A stretch of DNA of 64,000 nucleotides from Clostridiales bacterium (GCA_003150035.1 QALR01000003.1:49088-113087); one strand, 5' to 3'; shown: positions 8,270 through 17,518, numbered from the stretch's first letter. Notes: generated by a model from the sequence alone, not told the origin. Numbers and translations: made by a program.

Positions 8270-9502
8270 CTATTCCACTCCCGCGCTTCGCATAATATCG
8301 CCCTCCCTCACGGCAAACGGCACGGGCACGGTAAATTCCATAAACGGATGCGGCGCCGAAGAGAGCGGCTCCCCCTGTGCCCCTGCCATCCGCTCGATCA
8401 CAAAGCCGCGGCCGGGGAGTCCCGGCGATATGATTTCAACCGCCTCCCCGACGCTCGTTTTATTCCGTTGGATGAATGCCGCCGTTCCGCTTTCGGCGTC
8501 ATATCCGCAGCAAACCGCGAGATAGGCTTTCTCTCGCAGATACCCGGGCCTCGTACAGGTCTGCGCGTTGTCCTGCGGTGAGTCGAAATAGTATCCCGTG
8601 CAGTATTCACGATGGCTGACCGAATCCAGCTCCCGCTGCCAACGCTCGTCAAACGTATAATTCTCCCTATCCTTTATGTAAGCATCCATCACCGCCCGGT
8701 AAGCATTCGTCACCACCGCTGTATAATACGCACTCTTCATGCGTCCCTCAATTTTAAAGGAGGAAATCCCCGCCTCCAAAAGCTCTGGGATATGCGCGAT
8801 CATACAAAGGTCCTTAGAGCTCATAATGAAGGTGCCCTCCTCCGTCTGTTCGACAGGAAGCGGTGTGTCGGGGCGCTTTTCCTCGCGGATAGTGTAATTC
8901 CAACGGCATGGCTGCGCACAGGCGCCGCGGTTCGCATCTCTTCCGACAAGGGCATTGGAAAGAAGGCAGCGTCCGGAAAAAGACACGCACATCGAGCCAT
9001 GGACAAACGTCTCGATCTCTATCTCCGGCGGGAGAGCATGTCTCATTTCACGAATTTCCGCAAGAGAGACCTCGCGTGCTAGCACAACACGCGAAGCACC
9101 AAGTCTGTGCCAGGCAAGCGCCGAAGCGGAACTGACCACGCCCGCCTGCGTGGAAACATGCAGCGCCGCATGAGGCAAATATTCCCGTACAAGCATCATG
9201 ACGCCGATATCCGCGGCAATCACGCCGTCCGGTGCGCCGGACGGCATCGCGGCAAGCTGTTTCAAATACTCCCGCAGCGCAGGATATTCCGGTTCGCGCG
9301 GCAGAGTATTGAGCGTGAGATAGAGCTTTTTGCTCCGCGTATGCGCATACTCAACCGCACGGTCCATTTCTTCAATGGTAAAATTTCCTGCCGCCGCACG
9401 CATCCCGAAGCGTTCTCCGGCAAGATAGACGGCGTCCGCACCATACAAAAACGCCATTTTCATTTTTTCAAAATTTCCTGCAGGAGATAAGAGTTCTGCC
9501 AT
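8270..9502 (-). CDS. Peptidase U32 family protein (probable tRNA/rRNA hydroxylation factor)
   Basis: A 410-residue U32 family protein, with the opening MAELLSPAGNFEKMKMAF, the signature ETFVHGSMCVSFSGRC near residue 165, the cysteine pair in GACAQPCRW, and SSFKIEGRMKS. Family members TrhP and RlhA carry out prephenate-dependent hydroxylation of tRNA U34 or 23S rRNA, with cysteines probably holding a cofactor. The old peptidase label rests on collagenase reports for a few members. The gene follows mltG in the same direction, as yrrO-type genes do in Bacillus, which favours a tRNA hydroxylation role. The start at 9502 has AAAGGAG five bases upstream, so a slightly longer in-frame start is rejected. 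Confidence 0.85.
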   Translation of the reverse strand: MAELLSPAGNFEKMKMAFLYGADAVYLAGERFGMRAAAGNFTIEEMDRAVEYAHTRSKKLYLTLNTLPREPEYPALREYLKQLAAMPSGAPDGVIAADIGVMMLVREYLPHAALHVSTQAGVVSSASALAWHRLGASRVVLAREVSLAEIREMRHALPPEIEIETFVHGSMCVSFSGRCLLSNALVGRDANRGACAQPCRWNYTIREEKRPDTPLPVEQTEEGTFIMSSKDLCMIAHIPELLEAGISSFKIEGRMKSAYYTAVVTNAYRAVMDAYIKDRENYTFDERWQRELDSVSHREYCTGYYFDSPQDNAQTCTRPGYLREKAYLAVCCGYDAESGTAAFIQRNKTSVGEAVEIISPGLPGRGFVIERMAGAQGEPLSSAPHPFMEFTVPVPFAVREGDIMRSAGVE

Positions 9503-9550
9503 ATGCACTCCTTTTGACAATCATTCAGAATTCAAGGGCAACCGCCCACC

Positions 9551-9669
9551 GTCATGCCGGAAACGATGCCCGTTCGAAAGCCCGAGCATTCGGCAGGAGA
9601 ATCCGATTCCCTGTCAAATGCGGGAAGGAACCCGACGCCGGAGCGGCGGAGGACATCCCCCTAAGTTTA
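9551..9669 (+). repeat. Intergenic structured element, copy A
   Basis: About 119 bases between mltG and the U32 gene. They are clearly related to 33971-34079 (copy B), most strongly over the last 52 bases, which share GAACC, GAC, CCG, AGC, GCGG and CTAAGTT at matching spacing. Before this core lies a hairpin (GCATT...CAGG / CCTG...AATGC). Copy B has a hairpin at the same place with a different sequence but intact pairing. Both copies read in the plus direction, which here is opposite to the flanking genes. It is either a dispersed repeat or a structured RNA, and I cannot match it to a known family. Confidence 0.6.
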
Positions 9670-9694
9670 CAGGCAGACCCTTTCGGAGAATTGG

Positions 9695-10744
9695 TTATTT
9701 CAGACCCGCAACCGCGCGCAGATGTTCCTCGTAGGTGCGGGAAAAAATCGTGGTTTTGTCTTTAGCGGAAACAAAATAATAATAACCGGTATCCGCCGGA
9801 TATACCGCCGCCTGCAGGGCGGCTAGTCCGGGAGAACAAATGGCTCCCGGCGGCAAGCCACGATAAAGATACGTGTTATAGGGACTGTCCACGGAGCGCA
9901 GATCCTCTGCCGTCAGCATCTCCTCATTCCCGCTCTGCACCTTGGCATATTTCACGGTCGCGTCACTCTCGAGAAATGGATAGCGGGAGCTGCTCATCCG
10001 GTTGCGGAACACCGAAGCGATCCCTGCCATATCGGCGGCATAATATGCTTCCTTCTCCACAATGGAGGCCAGTCTTACGATCTCATCGATGGTATACCCC
10101 GCCTGCGCCGCTTTTTCACGAAGCTCCTCGTCAAATTTGACGTTGAAATTGGCAAGCAGCTTGGTTATAATCTCCGTTTCCGTGGAATCGGCATATACAA
10201 AATACGTGTCCGGGAAAAGATAACCGTCAAGCCGATAGCGCCGTCCCGTATCCTCCGGGATCTCTGCCACAAAATCGTAGCCGAAATTTCCTCCGTTTTC
10301 GATGACGTCGGCAAATCCCTCCGGCGTACCGATACCCAAGGAAACAAAAAGCGAAATAATCTCATCCGTCGTATAACCCTCGGGAATGGTTACCTTGATC
10401 TGAGAACGGACGCCGCGGCGAGGAGACAGCGCATAACGCAGCTCATCATAGCTCATAGCGTCACTTAGCACAAACTCACCCGCAAGATAGTCGTCTCCCC
10501 ATGAACGCATAGACGCATACAGCTGATAAATAAAGGGGAAGCGGATAAGACCCTTTTCCTTTAATATCGCAGAAACGTCATCTGCCGTCGCATCCTCCGG
10601 AATGGTGACGACATGCTCCCCAGAGTCCGAAACAAAGGCAAAAACATCGTTTGCGATGAAAATGACCGCCGCCGAAATCAAAAGGGAGATCAAAAACGAA
10701 ATTCCAATCAGTTTGAAAGCATAACCGATACCGCTTTTTTTCAT
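9695..10744 (-). CDS. mltG: Endolytic murein transglycosylase MltG
   Basis: Membrane-anchored lytic transglycosylase of 349 residues that cuts nascent glycan strands and so sets their length. One N-terminal membrane helix (residues about 10-32, ISFLISLLISAAVIF) is followed by an extracytoplasmic LysM-like subdomain (VVTIPEDATADDVSAIL), then the YceG domain with YRLDGYLFPDTY, the catalytic glutamate in LASIVEKEA, and the C-terminal YRGLPPGAICSPGLAAL. The start at 10744 has CGGAG four bases upstream; the 26-residue longer reading has no RBS and puts a charged segment before the membrane helix. It sits directly upstream of the U32 gene, an arrangement seen in other Firmicutes. Confidence 0.93.
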   Translation of the reverse strand: MKKSGIGYAFKLIGISFLISLLISAAVIFIANDVFAFVSDSGEHVVTIPEDATADDVSAILKEKGLIRFPFIYQLYASMRSWGDDYLAGEFVLSDAMSYDELRYALSPRRGVRSQIKVTIPEGYTTDEIISLFVSLGIGTPEGFADVIENGGNFGYDFVAEIPEDTGRRYRLDGYLFPDTYFVYADSTETEIITKLLANFNVKFDEELREKAAQAGYTIDEIVRLASIVEKEAYYAADMAGIASVFRNRMSSSRYPFLESDATVKYAKVQSGNEEMLTAEDLRSVDSPYNTYLYRGLPPGAICSPGLAALQAAVYPADTGYYYFVSAKDKTTIFSRTYEEHLRAVAGLK

Positions 10745-10868
10745 AGGGCTCCGTTCCGCCGCACGGACAAGGGAAAGGCGCTGATTCCGAAACGGCGATT
10801 TCACACAAAACTTACAAGCCATGCCAAACAGGCTTTTTGTTAGTTTGCGTCGGCGTCTATTTTTTCAT

Positions 10869-11798
10869 TCAAAGAAACAAAGCAATTACGGCAAAGACGA
10901 CAAAGACCAGAATATCCCCCATAAGCGGCGGCGCTGACAGAATATCATAAATCACAACAGGACGCTTTTCCGGCGGGACCTGAGGGGCCGGTGTATCCGC
11001 TGAAAGAGCGCAACGCCGCAGCGATTTTTCCGCGAGGATAAAAAACAGGGTCAAACTGAGCAAATAAAAAGAAACGATAAGGAACCAAAAGGCGGTTCTG
11101 CCGCCCGTTGACGCAGACATCATCCATAAATATTTTTCCGCGAAAAGAGCAAACAGGTTACAGGTCGCATGCACCGCTATTGAAAAGAAAAGGCTGCCTG
11201 TCAAAAAAGAAACGGTAAAAAGCAGAAGTCCCTCTAACAAGGACACAAAAAATCGGGAAAAATCGAGAGCCATAAAAGCAAACAGCAAAGAAGACATCAG
11301 CATCTGACCCAAAACGCCGGAGAATCTATATTCATATACGACAGCGCCGCGAAAAAAAAGCTCCTCGGCGGTCGCCGGCAAAAGAACAAGCGTGACAAGC
11401 GCCGCGAGAAGCTCCCACACGGACGTCACATTCCCCGAAAACGGCGAGCCGAAAAGCTCATAGGTCACACCGTCGTAAGCCCCGCGAAAGATGCCAAGCT
11501 TCAGGATGGCGTTCTGTAAGATCAAGACTGCGGTCGCGGCTGCGGCGAGTCCAAGCTCACGTCCTCCGGCGCGCCTTAACCCCAGACGAGATACCGTACC
11601 AATTCCCCGGCAAATAAAAAAGACTGCCAAAGGACACCCGAAAGCCATTAGCGTGAGGATTCCCGCTGTTATATACGGCCATATACCCGTCATGGCATCC
11701 AGAGAAAAAAAGCCGACAACCGCCGAGATTACGAGTACAAAAGCCGTCAGCATCGGTGCCAAAAGAAACGGATTTCTCCGTCTGCTACTTGCCGGCAT
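10869..11798 (-). CDS. CPBP (CAAX-type) family intramembrane metalloprotease homologue
   Basis: Polytopic membrane protein of about 309 residues with roughly eight hydrophobic helices. The first CPBP motif is present as TAEELFFRG (EExxxR) near residue 165, and the third region has HATCN. In the second motif, normally FxxxH, the sequence reads FAFMALD, so that histidine is replaced and catalytic competence is doubtful. Family roles include prenyl-protein processing and bacteriocin self-immunity; none is evident here. AAAGGGG precedes ATG 11798, which is preferred over a GTG six bases earlier. Its start overlaps the end of the cyclo-ligase gene by 14 bp, indicating translational coupling. Confidence 0.8.
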   Translation of the reverse strand: MPASSRRRNPFLLAPMLTAFVLVISAVVGFFSLDAMTGIWPYITAGILTLMAFGCPLAVFFICRGIGTVSRLGLRRAGGRELGLAAAATAVLILQNAILKLGIFRGAYDGVTYELFGSPFSGNVTSVWELLAALVTLVLLPATAEELFFRGAVVYEYRFSGVLGQMLMSSLLFAFMALDFSRFFVSLLEGLLLFTVSFLTGSLFFSIAVHATCNLFALFAEKYLWMMSASTGGRTAFWFLIVSFYLLSLTLFFILAEKSLRRCALSADTPAPQVPPEKRPVVIYDILSAPPLMGDILVFVVFAVIALFL

Positions 11799-12372
11799 AA
11801 ACACCCCTTTCCGTCATGACAACATCGACCGTGAGATCGAACCTGCCGTGCGGAACACTGTCCAAGACAAAGTCCTCATAAACAATACCGAGGGAGGTCG
11901 GACGGAACTTGCTGAAAAATCTGTCATAATATCCACCACCGTATCCGATTCGGTATCCTCTTTTATCATATACCACCGCCGGCACAAGGCAAAGAACATT
12001 GGCGTCTTCCTTTTTTTCAGGGCAAAATGCCGGAAGTTCCGCCCTCGGCTCCTGCAAGCCGAATGTTCCGTTTTCCAAATCCTTTTCCGACTCTATAAAA
12101 TGGAATGTCATCGAATGGTCTTCCTTGTTGCAGCGGGGATAGGCGATCCGTTTTCCCGCGGCGGCGGCCGCATGCGCAACAGGCAAAATATCGATCTCTC
12201 CCCTTGTCGGATAGTACAGCAAAAGCACATCGGAAAACCGGTATGCCGCGGAAGAAAGAATGTTTTTACATATACGCGCATCTCGTCCGGCACGCACATC
12301 GGGCGGAACCTGCTCACGGCGAGCAAGGTATTTTTTACGGATCTCGATTTTATGTTTTCTCATTTCATACAT
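11785..12372 (-). CDS. 5-formyltetrahydrofolate cyclo-ligase
   Basis: ATP-dependent enzyme (MTHFS/YgfA family) of 195 residues that converts 5-formyl-THF to 5,10-methenyl-THF and returns this storage folate to one-carbon metabolism. The basic N-terminal ATP-binding stretch (MRKHKIEIRKKYLARREQ) and the family signature GYGGGYYDRF near residue 145 are both intact, with LVPAVVYDKRGYRIG before it. The start at 12372 has GGATG at a slightly long distance; the internal ATG at 12363 is an alternative. It overlaps the downstream CPBP gene by 14 bp. Confidence 0.93.
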   Translation of the reverse strand: MYEMRKHKIEIRKKYLARREQVPPDVRAGRDARICKNILSSAAYRFSDVLLLYYPTRGEIDILPVAHAAAAAGKRIAYPRCNKEDHSMTFHFIESEKDLENGTFGLQEPRAELPAFCPEKKEDANVLCLVPAVVYDKRGYRIGYGGGYYDRFFSKFRPTSLGIVYEDFVLDSVPHGRFDLTVDVVMTERGVYAGK

Positions 12373-12431
12373 TGGCTTTGCATCCTGACCCGCGGGAAGG
12401 CTCCCGCGTGATTTCTGTTTTATGAAAAAGC

Positions 12432-12974
12432 TTACGCCAGAACAGAGCGCCTCACCTGTTCCTCTGTCTGCCCTCCGAAAAGAGCCTCGACAAGCGTCAA
12501 GGCAAATTCCATCGCCGCGCCGGCCCCCACTGCCGTGATGACAGTTCCGTCGCGGCAGACCTTCTTTTCAGAAAGGGTCGCCCCTGCAAGATGGGATTCG
12601 AAGCCCGGATAGCAGACAGCAGATTTTCCGGCAAGATAGCCAAGTCTGCCAAGGATCATCGGTGCCGCGCAGATCGCGGCAAGCACCCCGCCGCGCGCCG
12701 ACACCGAAGCAAGGCACCGCTCCACCGCCGGCGAAGCATCCAGATGCTTCGTTCCCGGCATTCCGCCGGGCAGGATCACCATATCATATTCCTCGCCGTT
12801 TATCTCTCCCGCCGAAACATCCGCTATGATACGAATCCCGTGAGAACCTGTCAGCGTCATACCGCCGACGCCCGCCACCGTCACCTCGGCGCCGGCGCGG
12901 CGCAGAATATCGACAGGCGTCAACGCCTCCACTTCCTCCGTTCCGTCGGCGATAAAGATTACAACCTTTTTCAT
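12432..12974 (-). CDS. DJ-1/PfpI family protein
   Basis: A 180-residue cytosolic protein of the DJ-1 subfamily. Signatures: IFIADGTEEVEALTPVDILRRAG at the N-terminus with the conserved Glu, the Rossmann-like ILPGGMPGT, and the nucleophile elbow AAICAAPMIL with the reactive Cys near residue 102. Members act in oxidative or glyoxal stress, in some cases as deglycases or glyoxalases; the exact activity cannot be read from sequence. AGGATATC stands before the ATG. It begins only 1-2 bases after the dTMP kinase stop, so the two are one operon with tight coupling. Confidence 0.88.
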   Translation of the reverse strand: MKKVVIFIADGTEEVEALTPVDILRRAGAEVTVAGVGGMTLTGSHGIRIIADVSAGEINGEEYDMVILPGGMPGTKHLDASPAVERCLASVSARGGVLAAICAAPMILGRLGYLAGKSAVCYPGFESHLAGATLSEKKVCRDGTVITAVGAGAAMEFALTLVEALFGGQTEEQVRRSVLA

Positions 12975-12975
12975 A

Positions 12976-13662
12976 TCAGATATCCTTTCCCGGTACGTCG
13001 AGCAGTACCGTCACCTTTTCAAGAATTCTAGCCGCAATCTCCTCTTTCGAGCATGGCTGTCTGCCTTCATAGCAAACGATGCGGTGCCAACCGAGTTTAT
13101 CCGCAGCATAAGCCGCCGCTTTGTGGCATCGCTCCAGATAGGCGGTGTCCGTCTCATGAATATCCCGACGCTGTCCGGTGCTCTCGCACCGCTTTTCAAT
13201 CATCTCGGAGGCGATTTCATACTTCATGTCCAGATACAGAACCGCATCCGGACGCGGGATTTTAAGCTTCTCAAACTCGTAATCCTCCGTCCAACGGATA
13301 AACGCATCCCAATCGTCACGCGGAAGCTTCGCCAGCTGATGAATTTCATTGGACGAGGTATAGCGGGTCGCTAGCACCACGCTGTCCGGCCTCTGATAGA
13401 AGTCACGCCATCCCGTCATATAGGAGGCATAGCGATCCACCGCATAGAACGAGGAAGCGGCATAAGCGCCAACATCATCCGGATGCTCGCCGAAGGCACC
13501 TGAAAGGTACATACGCACAAGCGCTGAAGATTCACTCCCATAATCCGGGAAAGAGATAACCATCACATTCCTGCCCTGCTCCTTCAGCTCTCTTTCCAGA
13601 AGCGGCGTCTGTGTGGATTTTCCAGAGCCGTCAAGCCCCTCGATTACGATAAGTTTTCCCAT
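12976..13662 (-). CDS. tmk: Thymidylate kinase family protein
   Basis: Probable dTMP kinase of 228 residues for dTTP synthesis. The P-loop EGLDGSGKST lies at residues 7-16, FPDYGSESSALVRMYL follows as the substrate-binding helix region, and a lid-like region rich in Arg lies around KRCESTGQRRDIHE. The usual DR[YH] motif is VLATRYTSSNEIHQ here, with Thr instead of Asp before the Arg. The family is clear, but this variation and the SSNEIHQ segment set it apart from the canonical enzyme, so another deoxynucleotide kinase activity is possible. ATG 13662 is chosen because GAGG is six bases upstream. It lies 17 bp after the ftsK gene and abuts the DJ-1 gene. Confidence 0.8.
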   Translation of the reverse strand: MGKLIVIEGLDGSGKSTQTPLLERELKEQGRNVMVISFPDYGSESSALVRMYLSGAFGEHPDDVGAYAASSFYAVDRYASYMTGWRDFYQRPDSVVLATRYTSSNEIHQLAKLPRDDWDAFIRWTEDYEFEKLKIPRPDAVLYLDMKYEIASEMIEKRCESTGQRRDIHETDTAYLERCHKAAAYAADKLGWHRIVCYEGRQPCSKEEIAARILEKVTVLLDVPGKDI

Positions 13663-13679
13663 TGTCATCCTCTTTCTCG

Positions 13680-16526
13680 CTAAAACGGCGCATCATCGTC
13701 ATTCTCAAAAGCCCCGGCGTCATCTCCCTTGTCGTCCCCGTCCGTGTCAGACGCATATTTCAGCTTCAGCAGCCGAAGCATTCTTTCTCTTTCGTCCTCA
13801 CGGGCGGGCGCCGGTTCGTCTTCGCCATCCTCTTCTCCGTCCTCTGCCGCCGGGGCCTGCTTTGTCGGACCGCCCTTATTCATTTTCATTTCCAAATATT
13901 GCTCGCGCGTAATAAGCACCGTTCTCGGCTTTTGCCCGTCCGGCGCGCTCACGATGCCGCGCCGCTCCATCACGTCGATAAGCTTCGCCGCCCTGCCGTA
14001 GCCGAGGGAAAGACGGCGCTGAATCAGCGAAGTCGATATCTTTCCGGATTCCACCGCGAGCTCGATGGCGCTGTCGAGCATCGGATCCTCTTCTTCGCCA
14101 TCGTCGCCGCCATCCGCCATAGCAGCACTCCCTTTGCCCTTTTTCTGACCGCAGATTTCCGCGGCCTTGTCGATCTGCTCAATGATTTCATCCGAATAGG
14201 AGCAGCCCTGCGCCTGCGTCTTAATAAAGGTCACAATGTCTTCAATTTCCTTTTCAGAAACAAAAGAACCTTGCACACGAATCGGCTTGGACGCCCCGAC
14301 CGGCGCATACAGCATGTCGCCGCGTCCGACCAGTTTTTCCGCGCCCTGCATATCGATAATGGTGCGGGAGTCGATTTGAGACGCAACAGTAAAGGCGATA
14401 CGGGAAGGGATATTTGCCTTGATAAGACCTGTAATCACATCCACAGACGGGCGCTGCGTACCGATAATCAGGTGCATACCGGCTGCGCGCGCTTTCTGGG
14501 CAAGCCGGCAGATCGAAGCCTCCACATCGTCCGGTGCGCTCATCATGAGGTCGGCAAGCTCATCGATAATAATCACAATCTGCGGCAGAAATTCCTTGGC
14601 AGGATCTCCGGCGATTGCTGCATTGTACTGTGCGATATTCCGTGTATTCTGCGCTTCGATAAGCTCAAAGCGCCGTTCCATTTCCGTCACCGCCCAGTGC
14701 AGCGAGCCCGCTGCCTTCTTGGGATCGAACACAACGGGGACAAGCAAATGCGGAATTCCGTTGTAGATATTCAGCTCAACCTTTTTCGGGTCGATCAGAA
14801 TCAGCTTCACCTCATCCGGCCGCGCCTTATAAAGCAGGCTGACAAGCAGGCTGTTGATGCAAACGGATTTACCCATGCCGGTAGCGCCCGCAATAAGAAG
14901 ATGCGGCATTTTTGCGATATCCAGATAGACGGGTTCACCGGAAACGTCCTTGCCGAGCGAGGTCGTCAGCTTGCTTTTCGCCTCGGAGAAGCGCTTGTCC
15001 TCGATAAGCTCGCGCACATATACCGTATTGACGGCTTTGTTCGGCACCTCAATGCCAATGGCGCTTTTGCCGGCGATAATGCCATCGCTGCGGACACCGC
15101 TCGAGGCGAGCGACAGAGCGATATCATCCAGAAGATTGATAATAGACCGGACCCGGGTACCCGCCGCCGGCTCCAGTTCATAGCGCGTGACGGTAGGACC
15201 CCTTGATACATTGGAAATTTTCACATGAACGTTGAAGCTGTCAAGCGTCTGTATGATTTTGTCTGCATTTTCCCGAAGCTCGCCGGCGGCGTCTGTGTCC
15301 TTTTTCGGCGCCTCGATATGCAAAAGAGAAATCGGTGGGAACTGATAGGACGCACGAATCGGTTCGGATACCTTGGGTGCCGGCGCAGAGGCAGGAACGG
15401 CAGCGGACGGCGCGCCGCTCGCCGTCTGCATTTTTTTCTTTTGAGAAACCGGCTTCTTTTCGACCACAAGCTCCATCTGGGCGGATTTTTTCGGAATATC
15501 TTCCGTCAGGTCCTCATATTCGTCCGGATCTCCGGCATAGTGAGAAAGCACCGTATCGTCGTCCTTTTTATCAAAAATGTCGTCGAGCTTGATCTTCCCG
15601 TTTCCGTCCACGACATTGATGGGATACAGTACCTCGGATACCGAGCCGTCTGCGCCGCCGATCTGCGCGTCGTCTTCGAAGATTTCGCTGTCAATTCCGT
15701 CTGAACGGTGACGATGCCCTGCCTCCGTCCTAGCGGCGCGTGCCTGGCTTTGCTCCTTTTCCTGTTTTTCGCGCTGCGCCTTCCTTTCCTCTGCCTTTTC
15801 CTTACGGGCACGGCGGACACCGCGGCTCCTCTGACGATAAAACATGAACCGCTGCCAACATTCGCTCGGGGTCAGCCCGAACAGCGCCATTCCGAAACCG
15901 ATAAGAAACAAAAAGGAAAATATCAGCGTTCCCGGATACCCTAGTGCGCAAAGCAGCACGAGCGCGAGCGCACCGCCGATAAAGCCTCCACCGTCATAGG
16001 CTTTTCCGCTGTCATAAAGCACGGAGAAATTGCGCCAGACAAGGTCCCCTGCCGTAATCTTTCCCACGCCCGTCGACAAGCAATAAAACGTATGAACGAT
16101 GACCGCAAGAAAGACGAGGAAACACAAAGCCACAATATATTTATATTTGACGGCACCGGACCTCACGTCCCGATGCCAGAAAAGCGCAAGCTGGAGCAGA
16201 AGGAACGGCACCGCAAAAGCCGCAGCTCCAAACACACCAAGCAGTCCGTTGCGGATGGCAAGCCCAACGACCCCGACATCATCGGCAAAAGCATAGCAAA
16301 CCACAAGAAATATAGCAAGAACCGACAAAAGCACGATGGCGAGTTGATTGCCAACGGAAGACGGATTCGGCTCCTTTTTTTGTTTTTCCGCTTTGGCGTC
16401 TGCCGCATCTTCCAAACGCTTCCGTGCACCGGACCGTGCCGATCCCTCCCTGCCGTAATCGTAAAAATCGTCTTTTGCACTGCTCCGGTTTTGTTTTTTG
16501 GACTGATTCTTCTTCTCTTCCGACAC
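13680..16526 (-). CDS. ftsK: DNA translocase FtsK/SpoIIIE
   Basis: Septal DNA pump of 948 residues that clears chromosomal DNA during division, or moves it into the forespore. Four to five membrane helices occupy about residues 60-230, followed by a charged, low-complexity linker to about residue 420. The motor has Walker A GATGMGKSV, Walker B IIIDELADLMM and GTQRPSVDVITGLIK. The C-terminal gamma winged-helix (LDSAIELAVESGKIS, YGRAAKLIDVMERRGIV) reads KOPS/SRS-type sequences. An acidic tail of about 60 residues follows gamma, which is longer than usual. The start is GTG with GGAAG upstream. Its place before tmk and after uppP is not informative of FtsK versus SpoIIIE. Confidence 0.93.
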   Translation of the reverse strand: MSEEKKNQSKKQNRSSAKDDFYDYGREGSARSGARKRLEDAADAKAEKQKKEPNPSSVGNQLAIVLLSVLAIFLVVCYAFADDVGVVGLAIRNGLLGVFGAAAFAVPFLLLQLALFWHRDVRSGAVKYKYIVALCFLVFLAVIVHTFYCLSTGVGKITAGDLVWRNFSVLYDSGKAYDGGGFIGGALALVLLCALGYPGTLIFSFLFLIGFGMALFGLTPSECWQRFMFYRQRSRGVRRARKEKAEERKAQREKQEKEQSQARAARTEAGHRHRSDGIDSEIFEDDAQIGGADGSVSEVLYPINVVDGNGKIKLDDIFDKKDDDTVLSHYAGDPDEYEDLTEDIPKKSAQMELVVEKKPVSQKKKMQTASGAPSAAVPASAPAPKVSEPIRASYQFPPISLLHIEAPKKDTDAAGELRENADKIIQTLDSFNVHVKISNVSRGPTVTRYELEPAAGTRVRSIINLLDDIALSLASSGVRSDGIIAGKSAIGIEVPNKAVNTVYVRELIEDKRFSEAKSKLTTSLGKDVSGEPVYLDIAKMPHLLIAGATGMGKSVCINSLLVSLLYKARPDEVKLILIDPKKVELNIYNGIPHLLVPVVFDPKKAAGSLHWAVTEMERRFELIEAQNTRNIAQYNAAIAGDPAKEFLPQIVIIIDELADLMMSAPDDVEASICRLAQKARAAGMHLIIGTQRPSVDVITGLIKANIPSRIAFTVASQIDSRTIIDMQGAEKLVGRGDMLYAPVGASKPIRVQGSFVSEKEIEDIVTFIKTQAQGCSYSDEIIEQIDKAAEICGQKKGKGSAAMADGGDDGEEEDPMLDSAIELAVESGKISTSLIQRRLSLGYGRAAKLIDVMERRGIVSAPDGQKPRTVLITREQYLEMKMNKGGPTKQAPAAEDGEEDGEDEPAPAREDERERMLRLLKLKYASDTDGDDKGDDAGAFENDDDAPF

Positions 16527-16570
16527 TTTTTACTTCCTTCCTTCCCACAATAGAACAATAGCCGGACGGT

Positions 16571-17395
16571 TTAGCCGAAAACCGCCGCAAGAATCCCAAC
16601 TGCTATACAATAATAAGAGAAAAATCCGAATTTTGATTTTTCAGAGATGTAGAGAAGCAGCTTCATCGCGGCAAAGCCGCATATCATGGCACAGAACATA
16701 CCGGCAAGATAGCAGGAAAGCTCGTTTTTTGAAATTTCCGTGCCAAGTGCCTCCGGAATATTGAAAAGATTCGCGCCAAGAATGGCAGGTATGGATAAAA
16801 CAAACGAAAATTTTACCGCCTCCTTCCGGTCAAGTCCGAAAAGGAGTCCGCCCGATATAGTCGACCCGGAGCGGGAAAGTCCCGGAAAAACCGCGAGAAG
16901 CTGAAAAAGGCCCACGCCAAGCGCCCCTCCCGGAGAAAGCTCTTCACGCCGCTCTCCTTTTCTCGCCAAGCGGTCCGAAACAAAAAGCAGGATCCCGTTG
17001 GCAATGAGAATGATACCGACCGCACGCGTATAGGCCGTGACGGCGGCAACGACGTCCTCAAGCCAAAACGCGGCGACAAGCGGCAGCGTCGCGATAATCA
17101 GCAAAATCACACAGCGTTCGGTTTTGGTGTATTCCGAAAGGGAAAACTTCCGCCGGAACACTTTGCCTATCATCGTGAAAAACGCCGGGACGAGCGAAAA
17201 TATTTCTTTGTAATAGACAACAAAAACAACAAACAGCGTCGCAAGATGAAGCAGAATATCAAATGTCAGATAAGATTCAGAGCTTTCCATTCCAAACAGC
17301 GCGTGAGCAAGAGCCAGATGCCCCGAGCTTGAAACCGGAAGAAATTCCGTGAGGCCTTGTATGATGCCGCAAATAATCGCTTCGAGTAGAGTCAA
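16571..17395 (-). CDS. uppP: Undecaprenyl-diphosphate phosphatase
   Basis: BacA-type integral membrane enzyme of 274 residues that recycles undecaprenyl pyrophosphate to the monophosphate lipid carrier for wall synthesis; overproduction in other bacteria gives bacitracin resistance. Both catalytic motifs are intact: GLTEFLPVSSSGHL at the N-terminus and PGLSRSGSTI near residue 170. About eight hydrophobic helices are visible. Translation most likely starts at TTG 17395, five bases after GGAGG, with no competing ATG. A promoter lies 120-150 bases upstream. Confidence 0.95.
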   Translation of the reverse strand: MTLLEAIICGIIQGLTEFLPVSSSGHLALAHALFGMESSESYLTFDILLHLATLFVVFVVYYKEIFSLVPAFFTMIGKVFRRKFSLSEYTKTERCVILLIIATLPLVAAFWLEDVVAAVTAYTRAVGIILIANGILLFVSDRLARKGERREELSPGGALGVGLFQLLAVFPGLSRSGSTISGGLLFGLDRKEAVKFSFVLSIPAILGANLFNIPEALGTEISKNELSCYLAGMFCAMICGFAAMKLLLYISEKSKFGFFSYYCIAVGILAAVFG

Positions 17396-17518
17396 AATGC
17401 CCTCCTTTTCCGCTCAATCATCCTTACTGCAAGCACCGCGCATCCGCCGGACACTCCTGAAAAGCGACGCTTTATACGGTATAAGAAACCGCGGTCGGTA
17501 CAAAATAGTAACGTTATG

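Noticed and set aside
13662..15206. A 514-codon plus-strand open frame opposite ftsK
   Set aside because: It is the antisense shadow of the FtsK motor and gamma domains, with no RBS and no family-like motifs; the minus-strand reading carries all FtsK signatures.
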